Shown one piece after another: positions 52,174-64,000 of a DNA stretch of 64,000 bases. Source of the stretch: Apus apus. Lineage: Eukaryota > Chordata > Aves > Apodiformes > Apodidae. How positions within the stretch are numbered: the first letter of the stretch is position 1; each line of letters opens with the position of its first letter. A model generated the notes under the pieces. It ran no database searches. It was not told the origin of the DNA and worked only from the letters and a program-made list of their open reading frames with translations. The stretch spans positions 79,271,184 to 79,335,183 of the forward strand of contig NC_067283.1 in the NCBI RefSeq assembly GCF_020740795.1, written 5' to 3'. Made by a program: the position numbers and the translations under genes.

Positions 52174-52658
52174 GTCTGTGCCTGCATGCTGCTTCCCAAA
52201 GGGCTGACAAAGGTTGGGTCAAGATTCAGGAGGGCTTGAGGGCAGCTGCATTAGGTCTGGCACTGAACAGGAGTTAAAATCAAGGAGTTTTTTACAATCA
52301 AACATCTCCCTACCAAGCCTTCCTCATCTGTGTTTTTTCCTTTCCCATTATCCTGAGTTAATGAAGAATTGTCTATTATGTTAGTTCAGCCCTGAAACAG
52401 TTGCCCAAGAGGAGCAGAGGTGAAACAGTCTCCAGTACTGCAAAAAAACACACACATTGGCAGACAGCAATGGATTAAATACAAGCACGGCATTCATCTG
52501 TTTCATCTGTTTTTCCATTCACTCTAGTATTTAACTCAATTAAGGCTTATTTTAAATACAGAGGCTACGCAACTGTAGTGAGATTTTTTGAAGTCATTCC
52601 AGAATATTTTTACTGTGCTGCTTTTTTCTTTATTTCCACTCTAATCTGAAAGCCTAGC

Positions 52659-52685
52659 AAAAAAAAAAAAAAAAAAAAAAAAAAA
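52659..52685. repeat. Poly(A) run of 27 nt
   Basis: Longest homopolymer seen in the window. No retroposon body is recognisable just upstream. Confidence 0.95.
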
Positions 52686-53736
52686 GCACTTAAATTTTAA
52701 GAATTATTTACATCCTCAAGGACTTGGCAAACAGGCAGATCTGGTAAGGAGAGTTATGGCCTGGCAGCCGCTAGGAGCTTTTAAGTTTATGGACAAGAAG
52801 GCCAGTGACATAAGGCTTATATACTCTGTGTCACAGCTGCCTGCTACTGAATTTCCACAGTGGGTCAGTGACTTGATTACATCAGCAGTTGAAATAAAAG
52901 ATCAAATCTTTCCCAACACAGGGAATCTATTAATAAAATAAAGTCATGTTGGGTATGAAAAATCAGGAATTGGCAAAAGACAACGTTCCTTGGCTTAAAA
53001 GTAGCACAGACCTGAGTTTGAATTTACTGGCTCCAGTAAACTTGGTTTAAATCAATCTTCAGTATCTACAACTTTTTGGAATATTATGCATGGCTTCACT
53101 GAACACATGATATATTATGATTCTAGCCATATAAACAGGAAAGGCAGTATCTTACAGAACCTGTTTCTAACACACACTTCTCATCTTTACTTTGCTTCAA
53201 AGAAATCCTTAGATTGTTTTCATCTCTGTGGCATCTGAGGTATGATAACCATATCCAAGTATGGGCAGATAATTATCTTCAGTTGATAATTAAGAGCACG
53301 GAAGAGCTTGGGTTTCTCCACTAATCGTACATGTCAAGGCATTTAATAGGGGCATTTAACTTTGTTTCTTAAGCTACTCGGTGAGAAATGAAGCAATATG
53401 TTTTCAATTTTTATAAAACCTACTGACCAGAGAAAAATCTTCTGTATACATAATAATGATATTTCAAAGCACTACTGATCCTCCAGTGTAAGGACCTTCA
53501 GACATGATGAACTAAGGCTTCAAAACACCATATAACCCAGACATAAAACTGTGGTCAAATTTGAATAGCTACTAACTGCAGTGAAGTTACAATCTCCTAC
53601 TGAGACCCAGGTCGCACTGAAGGGACGAAAAAGAAGCAAGAAAATGTGAGGAATTAAAGCATCCTCTGTAACAGTTCGACGAGTATCTTCATCAGCTGTT
53701 TTGTAAAAATGTATTGCTTGTTTTATGCAATTTGCT

Positions 53737-53754
53737 AAAAAAAAAAAAAAAAAA
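53737..53754. repeat. Poly(A) run of 18 nt
   Basis: Uninterrupted A homopolymer. Confidence 0.9.
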
Positions 53755-55858
53755 TAAATCGAGGCTTCATTTGTGGTCTTGGAAACAAAATTTCAGGTGC
53801 CAGTACCCAACTATCTTAAAACATAATAACATGATACAGTTTTCCTGGAAGCATGGTCAGGGAATTTCAAATTGCCACCAGTCTTTATAGGAATGAATCC
53901 TTAAATAGTACCTGAAAGACACATCCTGAAGTCTTGAAGTGCTCCACGATTGTTGAGGCAGCAGCTGGTTAAAAAATAAAACATACTCTGATCTTTGCTT
54001 TACTGTTGATCTGCATGATGTCCCTCTTTTGGCTACTTTATGTGTTGTTCTGTGCAAATAATTGAACTATTTGTCTGGGAATAGATATACTCTGTATTCT
54101 GTGAGAAAATGGTCTAATTTTTACTTTTCATTTAAGATAACAAGAGGAAATTCTTTCTGAAGCTGTACAAGTTACATGTACAGTTAAAATAGAAAACAGA
54201 AAGAAACATTGTTCCAAGAGAAAGAGGAAATAGTCTCAAAATAATTAATGAATTTTCCATTCATTTCTCCATCTGATCAATTGTAAAAACCACACCATAC
54301 AAGATGTATTACATCTTCTCAAATCCTACATCTTCTCACATCCCAAAACTGCATGTATTTTAGGCAAGAGAAAATTAAACCTGTGTTATATTGAGAAATG
54401 GTAAGCCCCTGGAAACAGATGTTTTAAGAGTCTTATCAATCACACTTGTAGTGGTACTAAGTTTGGAGATCCTGCTTTTAGCTTAAACAGACACTAATGA
54501 CTGATTTGACTTTGATATCCAAAGTTTTTTCTTTTGTTTCACTGTTTGACTACTTCATGGGAGAAATATTTGTACAAAAATTTGTACTTGTTAGCTAGGA
54601 CAACACACACAAGGCAGTTGCTGAGGCCAACAATACCCCTGAAGCCATGGTTCACCTCTAGACTGAGGAAATAGCAGAGCAATCCAAATGAACCCAGAAT
54701 TTCAAGGAAGCGTTCTTTATATCCCTCTAATTGGGTGGACACATCAATCCTTGTTAGAGCACCTCAGTGATTCATTTGTTGTTTACTGAGGCATGTGCTG
54801 GAAGAGTCCACTGGCATGCCTTCAAGGGTCACAGAGAAGCCTCTTACATTGAAATTAAAAATCTAGTTGTCTTTAGCAGCTTTTTAATAAACAGGATTTC
54901 CATTTGACCCACATTAGAAGCTTGCTTTGTTGAGGTTTAGAAAGAAATATTTGTCCTAGCAGAAGAGCACAGGGGGGTGTTAATATTCATATTAGATTTC
55001 TGCAGTGATTAGATATTATTAGCACTTGAGTTTCAGCTCAAAATTAATCTAGTTCCTTCTTTGTCTCAAAGAGTTCTTCTCAAGGAGTCACCTTTCTTCC
55101 TCTCAGAGGCAGCAGCCTTTATAGACACTAGAGTCTTTTTAACAAATGGATTTTCAATCAGATCTGCGCTAGGTGAGAAGCTGGAGTGCATTAACACCTC
55201 TTTGAAGACAGGTTCCTACAAGACCATTGGGGGGCAGATGGGCAGACATTCCCTGCCTTTAACACCAGCTTGGCCAGGTGCTGGTAGTCATGTGGGCTAC
55301 CCCAAAGCACAATGTGGGCTAACTATTTGTGAACTTAGTCTGCTACTTGCAGTTTCTGCAAATTGCTGAGCTGCATTGCAACTCTAGCAAATGCCTTGAG
55401 CTAACTCAAAACCAGCGGTGCATCACAGAGCCACTACAGCAGCTTCAGCAGTGCAGATGTGCCATAACATTCACAATCAGAAGGAGAAAGTAACAGCTTC
55501 TGATCCAGCAGCACAGTTATGCAGCTTGCCCAGCAAGGACTGTGGATAAGCCCACGGGCCTAGCCCCCTCATGCCCCTGATGCAGTGCTGTAGCTCCGCC
55601 ACCAAGAAGGCATGTGGCATTGCTCAGGGATGGTTAGGCCAGAAAACTTCATGAGATCACTACTTCACTCCAAAGCACAAAATGCTTTTTTTCAGCCTGT
55701 TCTCCTTGATAGCTTTTAGTGATTATGTCAGTGATTGTATATTTAGTCACATGCTTGTTATCTAAGCTAAATCACATTTTTTACAAGCTTAAATTCCTTT
55801 GTTCAATGTGAGTTTCTCTTACAGAAGCAAAACCATTAGAAAATAGGGGTTGATGGCC

Positions 55859-55881
55859 TGTTCCCTCCAGTGGAGGGAACA
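55859..55881. repeat. Perfect 11-bp inverted repeat with 1-nt centre
   Basis: TGTTCCCTCCA is followed by one G and then its exact reverse complement TGGAGGGAACA. Confidence 0.93.
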
Positions 55882-57066
55882 CTGGTTTGCTATAAACAGC
55901 ATTTCTGCTGACTGTGCTGACATAATGACACTGGACTCATTAACATTTGTATGATGGATTCAGTCTCTACAGTACCATTCATTTGTAGAAGTACACAAAT
56001 ATAAAATAGTGAGATCTCCATTACTAATGTCATCTCTCATGTTGCCATTTTGTTATTATTCAGTTATTTAAGGTTGAAGTTAAGAGGGACTGTTGGGTTT
56101 TACAAGGGTTTCTGAAGAGCCATGTGTACAAAACGAGCTTTATAATGAAAGCTAAAACTGGTATATTTATCGCTGATTATTGTAGTGCTTTTTTTTTTCA
56201 ATTTAATTCAGTTGAATAGAATGAAACAAGCATATTTACTACTCCAGGAAATGCAACACTGAAACTAGTACTGCAACAGTCAGTTGGAAGGCAGCACTAT
56301 GGGGCACAGAGCAATATAACATACTGGTGCCCATGCTATTGGAAGCAGTAAGGTAAGATACATGAGAAATTATACAATAAGTGGCTAAACATTTTCAGAA
56401 GGATAAAATTAGCTCCCACAGAGTTTCCTCATTAACGTGGTTATGGTGCTGCTGTGAACAGTGCTAACTCCCTCATTTCTAAAGCTACCAAAGGCACTGC
56501 AGACATATCCCAACTTTTGTGGCTGCAACATAAATGAGCAGAAAATTGTGGATCCCTAGCTGTAGATCTGATGGAATTAGGACTGGTCCAACTGTTCTCC
56601 ACTTCCAGATAAAATCAGAAAATAAATTTACTTGCAGTTAGTTTCTCAAAAATCCCACCAATAGACCCTTCTTTTTACTGTATTGTCTCAGGACATGGTA
56701 GAAAAGACTTCTCAGGGAGTTTTGGTATGCAGGAAGTACCCGATGAGTTACTGTATGAAAAGATAATATGACAGCTGGGCTCACCTCATAAAATATAGCT
56801 TTACACAAGAATAGCACACTTACCTCACTGTCCTGACAAACTGTTTGGCTAACAGTCCTTACTTCCCCTCCCATGAGCAAGTGCTACTGCTTTCCTGCAG
56901 CCAAATGGCTGACACAGTAGACATAAATAAGAAAAGGCTGTACAAAATGAAGCTCAGCTTTATAGCCAACTTGTAAGCACACTAAGTGAGAAAACTACAC
57001 ATATTCATAAATTATGCTGAGCAGCTATCTATAGGATAAGGTATTTCATTAAAAGTGTTAAGTTCC

Positions 57067-57095
57067 TGTTTAAGAAATGAAAGATTTCTTAAACA
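57067..57095. repeat. Perfect 12-bp inverted repeat with 5-nt loop
   Basis: TGTTTAAGAAAT (57067-57078) pairs exactly with 57084-57095 across the loop GAAAG. Confidence 0.92.
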
Positions 57096-57773
57096 AGCAC
57101 CAGTGTAGCAATTTACGTACAACACGTTCTGATTGCTGCTCCACTATGCTAATTCTATCAACAAGTACAACCTGTAGTCTTCACAACCTGTTTTATACTG
57201 GGAATCGGGAATTACAGATTAAGCATTCAAGCTAAAATATCCTTAATCTTTTGAAGCAAATAATGAGTGACTCTAATTTTAACAAACAAACAAAAAAAAG
57301 AACTGAAGAACTCCTTTGAAGAGATCATAAATATGTATTAGGAATTTAAAATGTAGTCCCCTTGACTGAAATTGATGGAAATCCCCCCAGTTCCCCCGGT
57401 CTGCATTAAATGAACATTAAGAAACCCTTGAAAGTGTGAACCCAAGTTTCCAGTCCAATATAACAGTTTTATCATTACAACCTACTCATTATTTTTGATA
57501 CTCGAATCAAAAGACAACATTAAAGTAAGAATTTTGTGAGCCTTCCTGCAGCTCTCTTGCTGTGCCAGGATCACAATATCCCTTGAGAGTTCTGGCTCCT
57601 GCCCAAGGCACAGAAGTTTCAGATGCTCCAAGGCATCCCTTTATTCGCAATACAACTTTACTCACACCTGAGTTTTACACATCAATCTCCATTCAGGTGT
57701 TGGCAAAATGATCGCAACATAAACCATAAGGGTTATTGCTTGCTTTTGTGGGAATTGAAACAACTTAAAAAGA

Positions 57774-57813
57774 CAACAACAACAAAATAATTTTTTTTTA
57801 AAAAAAAAAAAAA
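57774..57813. repeat. (AAC)n then T9-A14 run
   Basis: A short AAC repeat followed by a T run directly abutting an A run. Confidence 0.8.
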
Positions 57814-60800
57814 GCTTAAGATTTGATTAAGTCTTCATTTACACAAAATAGATATGGATGTAAGGGATGCAGATGGTCATTAGAGGTCACAGTCCAAGTT
57901 AACTCACTTCTAATTTCCCACACTGGAACTCCCTGTCAGTTGAGACATGCAGCGATCTTTGGGCAGGTTTAGCCTTTTGGCACTGAGGTAATTCACTTAC
58001 TAGATTTTAAACCAAAAATCATTTTATTGGAAGATTTCACAATTTATTTTAATCTGCAAAAGTTTGTGCAATTTTTTTGCACTTTCCATAATGTGATGTT
58101 TCCATGTTCTAGTCATAAGATGGATAGTCCTAAACATGTGGGTTTAGATGAAAAACTTGCTTAGAGGAATAGAATTAAAATCATTAAAATCTTGAAATGA
58201 AGGTGTAGTTAGGTGATATGCCTAAGCCATATTAAATACCTTGGTGTTGCAAGTGGGATGGGCCCATTGCCTGCTCCCTTTCACTTGCAGCTGGCCTGGC
58301 TCTTAGCTGAGCCCTGGGTGAGGCAATTCAGCTCATTGAGCTGGGAGGAAAGGAGCCCAAACAAAAGAAGCAAAGCAAACAGGGAAGACCATGCAACCAG
58401 CCCACCCTCAGGAGCTAGGGATTCAGTTCAGCTGTCCTACCTGCACCCTTGAGGTGGAAGTATGTAACAACATAGATTAGTTCTCAAATAAGGAAAATGC
58501 CCACACATTGAAATGTAAATTTAAAATTTTCACACTATGTAATTTGTCTCTAACATAAAGTAGCAGGACCAGGTCCGTGGTTAAGAACCGTGCCAGGCAC
58601 TTAATTGGCAGCTGGGGACTTGAACATCTTCCCAGAAACTCCTACAAATAAAAACAGCAGAAGGGGTAGATATATAATTTATTAATCCAAAGATACTCGC
58701 TTTACACTAGAGCTACAGTGTGAAAATCTGCCCAGTCCCCCAAAAGATTTATATTTATGGCATTTTTAATGAGTTTTGCAGTCAGGCAAGAAAGAAATTA
58801 GCCACAGGTTTAAAACCTTTGCTTAAAGAGAGGCACTTCATCTATAAAAGAGCAGGTTTCAACTCCTCTGTCCAGCTCAGACCTGAAATTCAGCTTTCAA
58901 CACCTTGGTGAGTGCTCTGCCCAGAGACATTCTTTTACCACTTGGGAGTCTATAGAGCGTGGAGTAGACAGTTCCATCAGGAGAGGCTGAGGCTGATCCA
59001 ACCAAAACTGGACTAGAAACTGCTGATAGGATTTTATTTAAACTTTCCTCCTCAGCAGCACACTTCCCATTTGATGAAAAAAAAAATCTGCAAAGGATTT
59101 GGTACTATACAGGAAGCAACAAAATCTATTAAAATATATTCAAATTTAAAATCATTCACATTCTAGCTTTTGCAAAAAGTTGTCTTATTGCTGCACATGC
59201 TCAAGATAGATGCTTTACCAATAGGCATGTGATATATGCCTTTCTTTAATTAACACTCACATGTCCATAGGCTTTGTATGCTATTGGATGCTTTAGGTCT
59301 TAAACCTCAAAATTATTTGAACTGTATTCTTTATTAAGTGGCTAGTTGCCTTATGTTAGAAAAACTGAAATGTTTTTCCTATCCTACTGTTGCAGATAGC
59401 AGTCTTGAAAGCACACTCTAATCATGAAATACAGACTTGATGGTTGATTTTAAAGTTCATGTTTATTTTCATTGGACTGTCTCTTAAGTACAAAAGGTTT
59501 TTGTAGAAGCAGACTAATTGTGCTAGCCATATCTGGTTTATACATGTCAGCCCAACTCTACAGTTTAAACATCAGCAGGCACACATTACTTGAGGATAAA
59601 AATTATTTTATAAGGTATATCCAGCCTTGAGTGAAGTTTCAGTGTAGTCATTTTGAGCACTTCATCTTGCTTACCTATTACTTGCACTGCAGAGCTCCAT
59701 AAGGCAGATAATGAAACAGGCTTGCTTGGATCACTTATGAACATTCTTTACAGAAACCAGGTTCACCACCAAAACACAGGTGAAGCCAGTTCCAGTGCAG
59801 GATGTGGACTCAAACCCAAAAGAAGCAGTGAAAGCCCCATCATCATGCTAACCCACCATCCTCATTTAATACCTCCCACACAGAGCTCTGCTGAGGAGGA
59901 GAACACTGCTGGTGTACAAACTGGGATACACTCCCTACCCTAGTATATACTGTTACAAAGCAGTAAGCATATATATAACCTAGTATATCCAGGACACACT
60001 CCCTTCACTCACTGCTGTAGTTACTAGGTCTGCTGTTTCTTATGAAGAGGTCCATGCACTGGAAAAAAATTATCTGCTCTACAGACTATTCCACAGCCCT
60101 TTGTGTTAATTTATATGAGCCTATTAATATTAATGAAACCTCATGCCAGAGATTTTGTCTCTGACCAAAATAATCCTAACCTAAGGCATATTTTTTTTCT
60201 GACATATTTGCTCGACATAAAAACTGCACTGCTGCACGCACTTACCTTCTACAGATTAAAAAGATAATCCTTCTTCCTCTCCAGGCAGTAGGAAACTCAC
60301 CTTCAATGTCAATACTATCCAAATTAACCTACCATTGGTTTCTCAAAGGAACCAAGGAGAAGAGAGGGGGGAAAAGCAAACAGATGACAGAACATCGGGA
60401 TTTAATGTTTTAGCAAATGCTTAGGTATCACGATTGCAAACACAAGCACAGTTTTATTACATAAAAGCATCAAATCCAATCGGTGCTGCCCACCCAACCA
60501 TCCCAATTACCGTGGAATTCTAGAGGCTCACAGCTCTGTCTTTATTAATACAACTCAACTAGATTAAAAACAAATACTCACTGATCAACAATACAAATAA
60601 AAACTCTATCAAACCCACAGCTCTAGTCCTGCTCCCAAGCATGCCTCCTTCACTGAAAGGTTTGCTTTAGAAAATGCCAACACACTTGTGCAGAGCTTGA
60701 AATCCATACATAGTTGAATAATCTAACAGTTAGCAGCTAAAAAAAGGTGAGCATTTCCTCATCTCTAATAATGGGCAGCTAGCCAAGAATCTGGTTCATT

Positions 60801-61796
60801 AAAGAGAAACATACATACAAATCCTGCAAGTGCTTCTTAAGAGCACAACACTAGTTCCAGTAAGCCCATACGGAAACTAAATAAATCTCTGGTTGCCCTC
60901 AGGTACAAAAGAGTTGACTTTGAACACAAAGTCCAGAGTAGCCGTCGCATGGATAGCCCCTGGTATTGAAGCAGGAACTTCAGCTGCACCCGCCCACCTG
61001 CACACAAAACATAGATTGCACAAAGGTATTTGTTCAGCTGAACATTAAGTCTGTTCAAAACCATTTATCAATACAAACCAAGGATTTCTTTAGAAATTAG
61101 CCTAGTTTATATCAGGCTTAACCTTCAAAGCCATTGTTATTATGCCATTAAGTTTGAGCAACCATGTGTTGAAAACGTGTGTATAGCCTTTATTACGTTG
61201 TTAGATTCTCCACTCATCTGTGGAACAACCCAGCAAATGTCTCTGCAGCCTATAGATTAAGCAACAAAAGACATCCTAGTGTCATATCAATTGGAATTAC
61301 ACAGCTGTCCTCAGATGCAGGCACAGAATTTTACCCTGGGTTTACAGAGTAAAATTTTCAAACATTTCCACATGACTATATATTGCTGTCTTGAAATAAA
61401 GTTTAGGAACTGAAAAGCCTCAATGACTTTTGAAAGCTTTACTCCCTTTCTTGCACATCAGCCCAAGTGTGAAAAAAAGCCTCTAACTTACAGTACATTT
61501 CAAGAATTCTGTCAAAATTACTATGAGAAATCTGTTTAACCACCTATGCTGTTCAGCATCAATAAGTTAAATCTCTCATGAGCTCTAGGAAAGCCTTCTA
61601 TGTATATTTCTTTCTAGTATATACCATGTCCGCAAAGCATCTTAGCAGAGGATCTTTCAATCTCTGTTTTAACAGAGCTCAAATATACTGCCAATAAATT
61701 TCTATGCTTTGGAATTATTTTGTTCCAGCTGAACTAATTTTTTTGTGCTCAAGAAGAAGCTCGCTCCAAAGGTTCCCCCTGTGTCTGATTCCACAA

Positions 61797-61872
61797 ACCA
61801 AATGGCTGGAAGGAACCTCAAGAACAGTCTAGATAATCCCTCCTCTTGCCCAAAGCAGAATGAGTATAAGTG
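61797..61872 (-). mobile_element. Old CR1-like 3' fragment
   Basis: AATGGCTGGAAGGAACCTC, then AGTCTAGATAATCCCTCC, then CCCAAAGCAGAATGAGT follow the order of the CR1 3' end (reverse complement), but diverge more than the other copies. It is therefore an old insertion in the BASP1 intron, and its limits are uncertain. Confidence 0.7.
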
Positions 61873-63044
61873 ATCTCTCACTGGTTATTTTCTTGCCTCT
61901 TCTTAAAATAATCATTCTCTTCTTTACACACTGCACAAACCAAATATATTAATTTTTCCCTTTCATAGGTCCTGTTTGATAACTCCTATTGTTTACATGT
62001 GCATCCACTTGAACAGTGTCTCTCTTTTATGACCCATGCAAGTAATATCTTTAAATGTTCAATGCATAGTACATGAAAGAAAATTCTTAGATGTCCGTTT
62101 TAGGATACTTAAAAAACAATTTTTTTGCTTTTAGTAGCAAATGCTTAGCACAACTAGAGAGTGGACATCTGGTATTCTTGTTTATCCCTTTCTGGTCAAC
62201 AAAATCTTCTTTATGGAAATTCTGATCACATACTCTTTATGGCTACCACATTCCTTCTTTAGTAGAAATTGTTCCACAGAAAAGGAATTTTTACAGTGAT
62301 TTATTAATTTCAAATTATTCAAATTATTTTAACTCAGGTTACTGACCATCTTCCATCTGTTACAGAGCAAAGGGCAAATATTTTCCACATACAGTCTAAA
62401 GTTACATTTACCTATTTGAACACCAAAAATCCTATTTCTTGTGTACAGCACAGTTACTTACTTGTATTTATTGACATAAGAGAGAAACATGCTTCCTTGT
62501 TTCTATGAAAGACTTCATCGTGGTTGTAACTTACAAGGTGTATTGCTAACATAAAAAAAATATTCCACCATGTTAATTAAGGTGAACTCTATTTTTTTCT
62601 TTCAGATGAAGGGCAGCTGGGAAGTACCCCTGGCTGTGACTCCATATAGTTGAAATATAGTATCTTAGGAACCGTGAGCGGATTTAACCACAAATAGCTA
62701 AATGCGCCCAGATACATGAAGTTATATTTAACTACCTCCCTAGCTAATTAGATCAGAGAACCAGAATCATATGGCTAGATTAATTAAGGTGAAACAGGGC
62801 ATTTGTAATACTTGAGTTAGCTATTTGGTCTTCTTTCCAGTGCATGGAGCCAGTGAAAATCGTTAGCACAGCAGCTGATGACTGGCACTTCAGATCATGT
62901 GTGCCCCACGGACACAGTCCCACCAAAGCCACTGTGTTGGCAAGACAGCACAGAAGGCACCCATGGACAGGCTCAATTTCGGTTTTTGTTTGTTTGTTTA
63001 TTTTAAGAAGACCAAGCAGCCAGAGGAGCTCCTTCCCTGGAGGA

Positions 63045-63165
63045 ATTATAGAATCACAGCATGGTTTGGGTTGGAAAGCACCTTAAAGATCATCATGTTC
63101 CAACCCCTCTGCCACAGGCAGGTACACCTTCCACAAGACCATGCTGCTAAAGGCTCAGTCCCTGA
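63045..63165 (-). mobile_element. CR1 LINE 3'-end fragment
   Basis: The plus strand begins TTATAGAATCACAGCATGG, then GGGTTGGAAAGCACCTTAAA, then TGTTCCAACCCCTCTGCC. This is the reverse complement of the CR1 3' end, same orientation as the copy at 3279-3422 but more diverged. A (TTTG)n stretch lies about 50 bp to its left. Confidence 0.9.
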
Positions 63166-64000
63166 GGCTGCTTAGAGGAAAGAAGCTTTCCAGAGACAGC
63201 GAGGTAAGACATGCAAGAGACTCAAGCCAGGAGCCAGCAGCTCAGGGACAAAACTCACTAAATACTGCAAAGAGCATGTAGCAAACACACAGTCAGACCC
63301 TAAAGGTGTTGAAAAGAAAGTTCAGGGCCAGGGAGGAACTTCCTGCAACACAAAAAACTGCGTATTTGAAACCAACACTGATATTCACAAGTTGCAAGGG
63401 CTCATGGGCAGAGGTCAGGCTGTGAATAAACCTTTTCTATGTTATGTTGGTTCTCTCATAGCTGTAGGTTTTCTCTGTTTAAGGAGTTAATTAACTGAGG
63501 TGACCAGTTGTAATTCTAATGAAAATATCCTTTGAGGTTTTTTGTCTCCTTTGAGAGTTCAACATATAGGAGATTATCTAAATCAATTAATTTCCCTTTT
63601 CTGGCCCTCTAGGCAGGGACCCTCCACAGCCACCAAAGGCTATTTTGTGCCTTCACTTAATAGCCACAGACTTGTGCTGTAAAAAAAAGGCACATATATA
63701 TGCCATCATGAACTCATTTGGCCTGAACATGGCTCCCATCTTGATGGCATTCATAATGAATTTGCACAGCAATCATGATGTTGTTTCCATCATTTATAGA
63801 TGTTATGCTTTATTTGGGCACAATTAAAATCTCAAGCAATTAGAATTGGATCCAAAGAAGGGATTCTCTATGAAAGCAACTCAGGCCAGTATGACTGTGA
63901 CAGCTACTGGCCTTTATGCAATATGCAGCCCTGCATAGCCACAGCTTGACAGACTAGCTTTGTCTATTATAATAGCAAGTGTTTCACATAAAAATGAGAT

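Larger units (their letters stand above)
26000..64000 (-). other. BASP1: BASP1 intron 1, 3' portion (extends beyond window)
   Basis: Everything from the acceptor to the right edge is AT-rich, has no long conserved-looking frame and shows no CpG-rich segment that could be exon 1. The mammalian gene has a first intron of tens of kilobases, so I infer that this is intron and that exon 1 and the promoter lie past the window edge. It contains simple repeats, two CR1 tails, and the palindromes listed separately. Open frames here, up to 156 codons at 31724-32194, look like chance. An unannotated antisense non-coding RNA cannot be excluded. Confidence 0.7.

Noticed and set aside
51817..52268. Possible old LTR starting TGTGACAATAATT and containing the TATA-like box
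   Set aside because: I found no matching target-site duplication, no clear CA end and no AATAAA in the expected place. I kept only the promoter-like elements as a weak candidate.
52621..52685. 27-nt poly(A) as the tail of a processed pseudogene
   Set aside because: No gene-like sequence or AATAAA precedes it at the right distance and no target duplication was found.
1..64000. CRISPR array, operon, tRNA or rRNA genes
   Set aside because: No regularly spaced direct repeats, no clustered co-directional frames and no cloverleaf or rRNA core sequences seen. The window is a vertebrate locus.

Overview
The window is vertebrate nuclear DNA, almost certainly from a bird. It is AT-rich and mostly non-coding. 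Chicken-repeat-1 (CR1) LINE fragments occur at four places, there is one solo LTR of an endogenous retrovirus, and the only intact gene model is BASP1 (brain acid soluble protein 1; CAP-23 in chicken, NAP-22 in mammals). I cannot name the species: the protein and the repeats are only good enough for 'Aves'. There are no bacterial-style operons, no CRISPR array, and no tRNA or rRNA that I could recognise.

Layout. Positions 1-24344 are the region 3' of BASP1. They hold a short CR1 tail (about 3279-3422), a solo LTR of about 1.0 kb flanked by a 4-bp duplication (12794-13814), a 5'- and 3'-truncated, frameshifted CR1 with reverse-transcriptase motifs (about 16490-17510), and a homopurine tract of about 200 bp (21524-21720). 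A pair of related ~105-bp segments (14864-14968 and 17784-17888) lies on either side of that CR1, together with a perfect 16-bp inverted repeat (15491-15530).

Positions about 24345-25999 are the terminal exon of BASP1 on the minus strand. It carries 9 nt of 5'UTR, the whole 244-codon reading frame (25256-25990) and a 3'UTR of about 0.9 kb that ends near a poly(A) signal at 24367-24372. From 26000 to the right edge I read the sequence as the 3' 38 kb of BASP1 intron 1. The splice acceptor is clear and no GC-rich first exon is visible, so exon 1 and the promoter should lie beyond position 64000. The intron carries a compound pentanucleotide microsatellite (31281-31430), several A/T tracts, two more CR1 fragments (about 61797-61872 and 63045-63165), three palindromes, and a GC-box/TATA-like/splice-donor cluster on the plus strand near 52.05-52.17 kb.

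Only one gene is present, so there is no multi-gene system to reconstruct. I did not find a convincing new biological system. The best second looks are the perfect palindromes, the local duplicate pair, and the candidate intronic plus-strand promoter. Most other open frames are short chance frames, antisense shadows of the low-complexity BASP1 sequence, or frames inside simple repeats and the LTR.
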